Source of the DNA: Bryobacteraceae bacterium
Lineage (GTDB): Bacteria; Acidobacteriota; Terriglobia; Bryobacterales; Bryobacteraceae
Assembly (NCBI GenBank): GCA_025350445.1
Contig: JANXXV010000652.1
Location: forward strand, 1-10,541
Length of the DNA: 10,541 bases
Reading direction: 5' to 3'
Shown: one piece after another, positions 1 to 6,014 of the stretch
Layout: each line of letters starts with the position of its first letter
Numbering within the stretch: position 1 is the first letter of the stretch
Program-made: the position numbers and the translations under genes
The notes under the pieces: generated by a model
Seen by the model: only the letters and a program-made list of their open reading frames with translations
What the model was told of the DNA's origin: nothing
Databases searched by the model: none

Positions 1-1726
1 TAGCCGCAAACGAAACTTCGCTAACGATCCCTGTCCCTTCCCGAATGGTGATCAGCTTGTCCGCAATCACATTGGCGAACGACTGGGTACCGCCATTGGG
101 CCACCGGACGTCAATCGCGGCGGTAGTGATCGGACCGAGTCCGAAGTGCAGTCGCGAATCGTTCACCGATAAAAAGCTGGATTGACTTAGCACTTCCTGC
201 GCCTGCTTCCTGGAACCGTAGTGTACAGTGACTCGCGCCCCGATCGCGCTGCGATTGGACTTCACGCCGATGAGCTTCACCTTAATCCAGTGGCCGCCGC
301 TTGTGACATCGTTGCGCAGCAGCGACGGAGGCTCGTCTAAGTTGATGACTACCACGTCGACATCGCCATCATTATCAAAGTCACCGAAGGCGCAGCCGCG
401 GCTGGAATGCACCGCGGATTCCATGCGCTCTTCGAAGTGGCCGCCGCCAAGATTTCGAAAGACAATCGCCGGAGTGCGGTAAGGGTACTGCGGAAGCTTC
501 GCTTCCACTTCAGGATAGACATGTCCGGTGACGTAGAAAATGTCCGGCTCCCCGTCATTGTCTAGATCGGCAATGCCCGCGCCCCAGCCCACGTAGCGCG
601 TCTCCACGGCAAGGCCGCTGGAGGTGGTGACGTCGTCAAATCGCATGCCACCGGCGTTGCGGTATAGCGCATTCGTATCATCGGCAAAGTGCGTCTTGAA
701 AATGTCCAGGCGACCCTCAAGATGGACGTCGCCCGCCGCAACGCCCATACCGGCCTGTTCCTTGCCATCGTCATTCAGGGCGGCGCCGGATTCCACTCCC
801 ACCTCCGTGAAAGTGGAATCGCGATTATTGCGAAACAGCAGGCTGGGAGTCGAATCGCAGGCGACATAGATATCCGGCCATCCGTCGTTGTCGAAATCGG
901 CGGCAATCGCGGTGAGCCCATAGCTGCCCTTCGCTTTCGCGATTCCCGACGGGACACTAACGTCGGTGAAGGTGCCATCCCCGTTGTTGCGATAAAGTGA
1001 GGCGCGGCCGTGTGGCAAGCCAAGCGGGCCGCAGTTCACCGGCACGCCTTTCCAGTTGCAATAGGATTCGCCGCCCGGTTTGGGCACACGGGCCGGATCG
1101 AAATCCACGTAGTTCGCCACGAACAAATCCAGATGGCCATCGCGGTTGAAATCCAGAAACGTGCACCCAGAGCCCCAGCGCCGCCCGGTCTCAAGCAAGC
1201 CCGCCTGTTTGGTCACGTCAGTGAAAGTTCCGTCGCCGTTGTTGCGATAAAGAACATTTTGGCCCCAGTACGTCACGAACAGATCCTCGAACCCATCGTT
1301 ATTGTAGTCGCCCATGCAAACGCCGCAGGCCCAACCGGTGCGCTGGAGTCCCGCCTTCCCGGTGACGTCGCTGAACGTGCCATCGCGGTTGTTCTTGTAA
1401 AGCCGATTTGTGGCATTCGATGGTGCGCCCTCCAGCCGCGTGCCGTTCAAAACAAAAATATCCAGCCATCCATCGTTGTCGTAATCGATGAACGCGACAC
1501 CGCAACCGATGGTTTCCAGCAGGTACGTTTTTGTGGCCGGGTCGCCATAAACGGTCCGCTGGTGAAGCCCCGCTTGCCGGGCAACGTCCGTGAAGCGCGA
1601 ATGAAACGGGCGTCCCGATGGTTTTCCGCGTGGCGCCGGGGCGACAGACCGGCTGGCCACGCCTTGTGCCCATAGAGGGGCCGCCGCGATTAGACCGGCA
1701 GCGGCACGCCTCGATAGTCTATTCAT
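1..1726 (-). CDS. Secreted CRTAC1-family FG-GAP/VCBS repeat protein with ASPIC/UnbV domain (3' end beyond window)
   Basis: I translated 575 uninterrupted codons; the stop lies left of base 1, but the C-terminal domain is nearly complete, so little is missing. Residues 1-20 look like a signal peptide: an SRR motif at 5-7 (Tat-like, although a Sec signal is equally possible), an Ala/Leu core, and a likely cut after the Ala of LWAQ. Seven Ca-binding FG-GAP/VCBS-type motifs of the form D-x-D-N-D-G-x-x-D begin near residues 81, 140, 192, 277, 333, 387 and 449. Between them recur YRNNGDGTFTDVT-type strands, which predict a beta-propeller. The fifth motif is degenerate (GDVHLEGRLD). A family-typical CNW...VNCGP segment lies near 245-255. 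ASPIC/UnbV covers about 476-566 (HWIKVKL, IGARV, HFGLG, VRWPNG). An in-frame TGA directly precedes ATG 1726, so the start cannot lie upstream. No Shine-Dalgarno is well placed, and the start overlaps the upstream ORF's stop. The natural ligand or role of the family is not established; an extracellular adhesion or binding role is inference. Confidence 0.93.
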   Translation of the reverse strand, partial: MNRLSRRAAAGLIAAAPLWAQGVASRSVAPAPRGKPSGRPFHSRFTDVARQAGLHQRTVYGDPATKTYLLETIGCGVAFIDYDNDGWLDIFVLNGTRLEGAPSNATNRLYKNNRDGTFSDVTGKAGLQRTGWACGVCMGDYNNDGFEDLFVTYWGQNVLYRNNGDGTFTDVTKQAGLLETGRRWGSGCTFLDFNRDGHLDLFVANYVDFDPARVPKPGGESYCNWKGVPVNCGPLGLPHGRASLYRNNGDGTFTDVSVPSGIAKAKGSYGLTAIAADFDNDGWPDIYVACDSTPSLLFRNNRDSTFTEVGVESGAALNDDGKEQAGMGVAAGDVHLEGRLDIFKTHFADDTNALYRNAGGMRFDDVTTSSGLAVETRYVGWGAGIADLDNDGEPDIFYVTGHVYPEVEAKLPQYPYRTPAIVFRNLGGGHFEERMESAVHSSRGCAFGDFDNDGDVDVVVINLDEPPSLLRNDVTSGGHWIKVKLIGVKSNRSAIGARVTVHYGSRKQAQEVLSQSSFLSVNDSRLHFGLGPITTAAIDVRWPNGGTQSFANVIADKLITIREGTGIVSEVSFAA

Positions 1727-1898
1727 TCACAAACGGGACTGCAAAGTTGCCGTCACCTCCCACATCGGTAAGGCGGAAATCAAAGCCCCGGAAAGGCACG
1801 GTCAGGCGCTTATCATCCGTACCGCGTAACGCCGGCAACGTTGTATACAAATCGTGCAGGGTGACCTCATCTTCGGCGGCTTTCACTGCAATCGCCAT
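1719..1898 (-). CDS. 59-codon ORF of unknown function, possibly the 3' part of a frameshifted gene
   Basis: The frame reads MAIAVKAAEDEV... and ends ...FAVPFVNE. I do not recognise the family. Its TAG (1721-1719) overlaps the ATG of the FG-GAP gene in the arrangement ATGAATAG, as in translationally coupled genes, and the FG-GAP gene has no close ribosome site of its own. The residue mix is balanced and protein-like, which favours real or recently real coding. No ribosome site is evident before ATG 1898. Just upstream, a second frame starts at ATG 1948 (MPAGDSIKDDMPIGSP...) and runs out at TGA 1885-1883. One extra C in the six-C run (plus-strand G at 1900-1905) would join both frames into a protein of about 76 residues. 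It may therefore be a frameshifted gene, a sequencing indel, or chance. Confidence 0.35.
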   Translation of the reverse strand: MAIAVKAAEDEVTLHDLYTTLPALRGTDDKRLTVPFRGFDFRLTDVGGDGNFAVPFVNE

Positions 1899-2479
1899 CG
1901 GGGGGAACCGATCGGCATATCGTCTTTGATGCTATCACCGGCCGGCATTCAGCCCAGGGGTTCAACCACTTTTCCCGCCATATGCCTAACTTACCCTCGC
2001 CTGTCCGAAGCGCATGCCGGTGCGAACTCCTTGATGACGCGACCCACCGCTACATCGATCCATCATTACAACGGAGGACCGTAAGTTCTCGCTCTCTTCC
2101 CAGCCCGTATCTTACTCTGGAAGCAACGCCAGGACGGCCTACACGCGGCCAGCCCGCATGCCAAGTGTTCTCCATTGGCGCAAACTGAAAATCCACGTTC
2201 CCGAAACGGTGAAGCGGCCCATTCGCGGATCCAGCCCCGTTCCGGTTGTCACCCGCATGGCCAGCTTCACAACCACCGCCTAATCCGCGAGTACGGCGGA
2301 TGATATTCGAGAAGGCCCTCCCGGGCAGCCACTCAGGAAGAAATAAAGCTACCTTAGAATCGCCCGCGCTAACGGGTGTATCCTGAAATTTGGCGGGGCC
2401 GTGCGCGCCCCGGCAGTACGTTCTGCGAATTCGAAGCCGAGACGGTAAAACTTCATCTATTGTATGATCCTCCTGGGCC
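1899..2479. other. Divergent intergenic region with no recognisable gene
   Basis: About 580 bases separate the minus-strand small ORF/FG-GAP pair from the plus-strand kinase gene. Open frames on either strand (for example minus 2050-2505) are rich in Arg, Gly and Cys, lack any motif I know, and look like chance frames in GC-rich DNA. A minus-strand AGGAGG at about 2466-2471 is followed 12 bases later by an ATG opening a 33-codon frame, also without a recognisable product. The region must hold the promoters for both directions; only a weak candidate for the kinase gene is visible. Confidence 0.6.
2439..2468 (+). promoter_or_regulatory. Candidate sigma70-type promoter of the kinase gene
   Basis: TATGAT at 2463-2468 matches five of six bases of the -10 consensus. 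GAGACG at 2439-2444, 18 bases upstream, is a poor -35 (only the central GAC matches). Transcription would begin near 2475, giving a leader of about 29 bases before ATG 2504 but almost none before GTG 2480. This rests on pattern alone. Confidence 0.25.
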
Positions 2480-2503
2480 GTGGATAAAGGGCAATTTTCG
2501 AAC

Positions 2504-5467
2504 ATGGGACCGGCGAAAGTGATCGAGTGCCCGCAATGCGGATCGCGCTATCCGGATGGCACGCTCTCTTGCTCCAAATGCCGCACTCCCTTCGATGTTC
2601 CCACTGTGATTGCTGAAGTGACCCACGGCGGTACGGTGCGCATGGCGCCGTTCGGCGATTCCTTAGCTTCCAACTCCTTTGCCCCCGGTAGCATTCTTGC
2701 CGACCGCTACGAAATTGTGGAATTGCTGGGAGAGGGCGGAATGGGCACGGTCTACAAGGCCCTGGACCGCGAACTGGACCGGATGGTAGCGCTGAAAGTG
2801 ATTCGGCCGGACCTGGCGCGCAACCCGGAAATTCTGGACCGCTTTAAGAAAGAACTCATCCTCTCACGCAAGATTTCGCACAAAAACGTCATCCGCATTT
2901 TCGATCTCGGCTTGGCCGGCGGCACGAAGTTCATCAGCATGGACTTCATCGACGGAAAAGACCTGATGAGCAAGCTGCGCGCCGACAAAAAGCTGGCGCC
3001 GCGTGAGGCGGCGCGCATCATGGCGGACGTTTGCCGTGGTCTTGCGGCCGCGCATGCCGAAGGCGTGGTACACCGCGATCTGAAACCGCAGAACATCATG
3101 ATGGATCCGCGCGGCCATCCGGTAGTAATGGATTTCGGGATCGCGAGTTCACTCGAAGACCATTCGCTCACCCGCACCGGAGTACTGATGGGCACGCCCA
3201 CCTATATGTCTCCCGAGCAAGCCCAGGGGATAAAGGCGGACGCGCGCTCCGACCTCTTTACCTTCGGCGTGATTTTCTACGAACTGCTGACAGGAGATGT
3301 CCCTTTCAAATCGGAGACCATGATGGGCCAGCTTCTGCAGCGGGTGCAGGAGCGCGCGCAACCGCCGATTGTCGTGAATCCCGCGATCCCCGCGGTCTTG
3401 AGCGACATCGTGGTCAAGTGCCTGCAGCCGGACCTCTCCGCGCGCTATCAGAGCGCGAACGAGATTGTCCGCGATCTGGATGCGTGGCTCGATCCAGCCA
3501 CCCAGGCCACCGTCCGTATCACGCTGCCGGCAGTCAAGCCATTAAGCGTGGACAAGGGACCGTCGAAGCTTGCGTTTCCCCGCAAATGGATCGCGGCCGT
3601 CGCAGCCGTGGCCGCGCTGGTTGCGGGCGCGGTAGTGTATCGGGCAAAGTTCATGGGTCCTCCACCCAACTTGAAACCGGTCACCATGCTGATTGCGGAT
3701 TTCGCAAATGGCACGGGAGACCCGGTGTTTGACGGCACCATCGAACCAATGTTGAGCATCGCCATGGAAGGGGCATCGTTTATTACCTCGTTCAACCGCG
3801 GCGAGGCGCACCGGGTTTCGGCGCAGTTGAATAATGGCGATATGAAAATGGATGCGCCGAGAGCCCGGTTGGTGGCCTCCCGGCAGGGGATCAACGTGGT
3901 GCTCAGCGGGTCCATCGATCGCAGGGATAACGAATATGTGGTTCGCATCCGGGCCATAGACGGCCTGTCCGGCAAGGAGATTATCGCCCGCGAAGCGGGT
4001 ACCGCTAAGAAGGAAGACGTGCTCGGCGCGGTGGGTAAGCTGGCGGCCCCCATTCGCCAGGCCCTGGGAGACGCTTCTCCCGAATCGGCAAAGCTTGCGG
4101 CCGCGGAGACTTTCTCGGCCTCGTCTGTAGACGCGGCGCATCAATACGCAATGGCGCAGGATTTCCAGTTTGCGGCGAAGTGGGACGATGCGATCCTCGC
4201 CTACAACAAAGCGATTGAGCTGGACCCCACGCTCGGCCGCGCCTATGCCGGACTGGCCGTGGTGAATGCGAACTTGGGCCAACGCGATGCAGCGGCGCAG
4301 TATTTTCAGAAGGCGATGGCGCACATCGACCGCATGACGGATCGTGAGAAGTTCCGCACGCGAGCCAGCTACTACCTTGCGGTGCGGAACACGCAAAGCG
4401 CCATCGACGAGTTGTCGAAGCTGGTGCAGCAGTACCCGTCGGATTCGGCGGCGCTCAACAATCTTTCGGTTGCCTACTCCTACCGGCGTGAAATGACGAA
4501 GGCCGTCGAAGTGGCGCGCCGGGCCGCCGCAATTTATCCGGGGAATGCCCTGCCGCTGATGAATGTAGCGGCCTTTTCGTTGTACGCCGGCGATTGGGCC
4601 GGCGCGGTAAAGGAAGCGGGCGCGGTGCTGGTGATCAATCCCGAATATGCGAAAGCGTACATTGTTCTCGGCATGACTTTGCTCGCGCAGGGCAAGGCTG
4701 CCGAGGCGGAGGAATCCTATCGAAAGGCGCAGGGACTGAGCGCGCGCGGTGCCTCTTATTCGGCAAGCGGTCTGTCGGATCTGGCGCTTTATCAGGGACG
4801 GCTGGCTGACGCTTCAACGATTCTGCGACAAGCCATTGAGGCGGACGAGGCAAATAAGTTGACCACGTTTGCGGCTGTAAAGATGACCACGCTGGCACAA
4901 ACGCTGCTACTGCTCGGACAGAAGCAGGCAGCGCTCGCGATGGTTGAGAAAGCCCTCGCATCAAGTAAACAGGAAGAAAATCTGGTTGCCGCGGCGGCGG
5001 TCTATCTGGCGGCAGGGCAGGAAGCCAAAGCGCGGGCGCTCTCCGCCGAGTTGCGTTCCCGGCTGGGGCAGGATTTCCAGGCGTACGCGAAATTGATCGA
5101 CGGGCAAATAGAATTGCAGCGCGGAAATGCGCGCGGCGCGATTGATCTGTTCAAAGACTCGATAAAGATTGCGGATACGTGGATGGGGCACTTCGGATTA
5201 GGCCGCGCGTATCTGGGCTTTAATGCATTCCTTGAAGCGCAATCGGAATTCAGCACCTGCATGGCCCGGCGGGGCGAAGCGGCGGCACTCTACCTGGACG
5301 AAGTGCCCACATATCATGAGGTCGGCATACTGCAGTACTACATGGCGCGGTCCCTGGAAGGATTGAAGAGTCCAGGGGCCCCGGACGCATACAAAGTATT
5401 TCTAGCGACGCACAGGGTGACCAATGAGGATCCACTGGCGATGGACGCTCTGCGGCGTTTGAAGTAG
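2504..5467 (+). CDS. Membrane-anchored Ser/Thr protein kinase with zinc ribbon, TolB-like domain and TPR repeats
   Basis: The open frame begins at GTG 2480 (numbering below counts from it), but ATG 2504 is preferred: it has an AAAGGG 12 bases upstream, while GTG 2480 has no ribosome site. Order: a zinc ribbon with Cys17, 20, 31 and 34; a Hanks-type kinase at about 76-344; a low-complexity linker; one TM helix at about 370-389; a TolB/FlgO-like alpha/beta domain at about 396-530; then TPR helices from about 550 to the end. The kinase is complete: GEGGMG loop 84-89, catalytic Lys106, Glu125, HRDLKPQN 198-205, DFG 218-220, and GTPTYMSPE 238-246. It should therefore be active, phosphorylating unknown cytoplasmic targets. 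The single TM puts the TolB-like and TPR part outside the membrane, where it may sense or bind something (inference). The architecture is typical of Acidobacteriota, which carry many paralogues. It is monocistronic here, with an open divergent spacer upstream and no clear terminator. Confidence 0.94.
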   Translation: MGPAKVIECPQCGSRYPDGTLSCSKCRTPFDVPTVIAEVTHGGTVRMAPFGDSLASNSFAPGSILADRYEIVELLGEGGMGTVYKALDRELDRMVALKVIRPDLARNPEILDRFKKELILSRKISHKNVIRIFDLGLAGGTKFISMDFIDGKDLMSKLRADKKLAPREAARIMADVCRGLAAAHAEGVVHRDLKPQNIMMDPRGHPVVMDFGIASSLEDHSLTRTGVLMGTPTYMSPEQAQGIKADARSDLFTFGVIFYELLTGDVPFKSETMMGQLLQRVQERAQPPIVVNPAIPAVLSDIVVKCLQPDLSARYQSANEIVRDLDAWLDPATQATVRITLPAVKPLSVDKGPSKLAFPRKWIAAVAAVAALVAGAVVYRAKFMGPPPNLKPVTMLIADFANGTGDPVFDGTIEPMLSIAMEGASFITSFNRGEAHRVSAQLNNGDMKMDAPRARLVASRQGINVVLSGSIDRRDNEYVVRIRAIDGLSGKEIIAREAGTAKKEDVLGAVGKLAAPIRQALGDASPESAKLAAAETFSASSVDAAHQYAMAQDFQFAAKWDDAILAYNKAIELDPTLGRAYAGLAVVNANLGQRDAAAQYFQKAMAHIDRMTDREKFRTRASYYLAVRNTQSAIDELSKLVQQYPSDSAALNNLSVAYSYRREMTKAVEVARRAAAIYPGNALPLMNVAAFSLYAGDWAGAVKEAGAVLVINPEYAKAYIVLGMTLLAQGKAAEAEESYRKAQGLSARGASYSASGLSDLALYQGRLADASTILRQAIEADEANKLTTFAAVKMTTLAQTLLLLGQKQAALAMVEKALASSKQEENLVAAAAVYLAAGQEAKARALSAELRSRLGQDFQAYAKLIDGQIELQRGNARGAIDLFKDSIKIADTWMGHFGLGRAYLGFNAFLEAQSEFSTCMARRGEAAALYLDEVPTYHEVGILQYYMARSLEGLKSPGAPDAYKVFLATHRVTNEDPLAMDALRRLK

Positions 5468-5582
5468 CAATAACGAGCCGCTCTAATCGCAGTTGAACGT
5501 ACGTACGGCATTGCCGCTTAGGCGCATAAGTCAATAATCGTATTCCCTAACTCACTTCTTTCGACCTCGCCGATGTGTCCCT
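5468..5582. other. Spacer downstream of the kinase gene, no gene seen
   Basis: No coding frame and no convincing rho-independent terminator (GC stem plus T-run) is visible. A perfect 10-base palindrome, CGTACGTACG, sits at 5498-5507, with no known meaning here. The C-terminal part expected of the RIC-like gene remnant next door is not recognisable in any minus-strand frame. Confidence 0.5.
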
Positions 5583-5750
5583 TTAGCGTCCCGGTGCAGG
5601 CAGTTCCGAACGCAGATCGTCGTGATGCTCGACAATTATACGGCGGATCAATTCGCGTGATGGCGCCGGTGCCCAGTCCGCACTCGGCAAACTCTCACAC
5701 ATATCTTTATTGAACGAGCCTCGGCCAGAGCATAACCCGTCCCTGTTCGG
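5583..5750 (-). pseudogene. Remnant of a RIC/ScdA/YtfE-type di-iron iron-sulfur cluster repair protein
   Basis: A minus-strand frame is open from a TAG (5753-5751) to TAA (5585-5583). From ATG 5702 it encodes 39 residues containing DW, then ELIRRIIVEHHDDLR and SELP (5678-5598). This matches the start of the hemerythrin-like domain of RIC proteins, where W..APL.ELI.HIV..HH.YLR.ELPRL carries the first di-iron histidines. Just upstream in the same frame, C-S-G...M-C has the same 12-residue span as the N-terminal CCGG...AC motif of this family, but the second Cys and second Gly are lost. Only about 8 residues separate this Cys from DW, where I expect a longer linker, and everything after ELP is missing (typical length about 220-240 residues). 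RIC proteins repair Fe-S clusters after nitrosative or oxidative damage; this copy cannot be functional. Chance similarity is possible but unlikely over this length. Confidence 0.5.
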
Positions 5751-6014
5751 CTAGCTTGTGACCAGAGCCACAAAGCCGGAAAGGAAGCGGATTTCAGCTT
5801 GGCGTCACGATGAGCGGACCTGGGCACACAAGCCCCAAGCTCCTGCGGAAGTTGGCGCAACCGAAGTCGCAGGCCCTGGTTCAGATGGCCCGAATCGGCT
5901 ATTCACAAACCCGCGGCGTGGTTGTCCGCGTGCTACGGAGATTGCCAGCGGGAACCGGATTGCGCAGCAGAGCCTAAGGTGTCGCGCGAATCAACGGCCG
6001 CTAAAGGCGATCGA
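5751..6014. other. Upstream region of the respiratory operon, no recognisable gene
   Basis: This stretch should hold the operon promoter, but I see no convincing -35/-10 pair. A plus-strand frame from GTG 5758 ends in TGA at 6016-6018, overlapping the oxidoreductase ATG by 4 bases. Its 86 residues are Arg/Pro/Ala-rich, without motifs, and look like chance. An imperfect inverted repeat, TTGTG (5756-5760) and CACAA (5769-5773) with an 8-base spacer, could be an operator or accidental. Confidence 0.45.
6003..6009 (+). promoter_or_regulatory. Ribosome binding site deciding the oxidoreductase start
   Basis: AAAGGCG contains AAGG at 6004-6007, seven bases before ATG 6015. It selects this ATG over the frame's most distal start, TTG 5922, which has no ribosome site. 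The 31 extra residues between them carry no family similarity. Confidence 0.7.

Noticed and set aside
1010..1675. 221-residue plus-strand open frame opposite the FG-GAP gene
   Set aside because: It is an antisense shadow of the FG-GAP coding frame, which has clear repeats and a C-terminal domain on the minus strand.
2050..2505. 151-residue minus-strand open frame upstream of the kinase gene
   Set aside because: It overlaps the kinase start, is rich in Arg/Gly, and has no recognisable motif or ribosome site; it is most likely a chance frame in GC-rich DNA.
3542..4396. 284-residue minus-strand open frame inside the kinase gene
   Set aside because: It is an antisense shadow of the kinase TM/TolB/TPR region and is rich in Arg/His with no motif.
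5498..5507. Palindrome CGTACGTACG after the kinase gene
   Set aside because: It is only 10 bases, has no T-run and no partner copy seen, so it does not qualify as a terminator or a clear operator.
5635..5640. TATAAT on the minus strand, a perfect -10 box
   Set aside because: No -35 lies at proper spacing (the hexamer 17 bases upstream is CCATCA), and it sits inside the RIC-like remnant frame, so chance is likelier.
5922..6014. N-terminal extension of the oxidoreductase from TTG 5922
   Set aside because: There is no ribosome site at TTG and no family similarity in the extra residues, while ATG 6015 has AAGG at good spacing and begins where the conserved protein begins.
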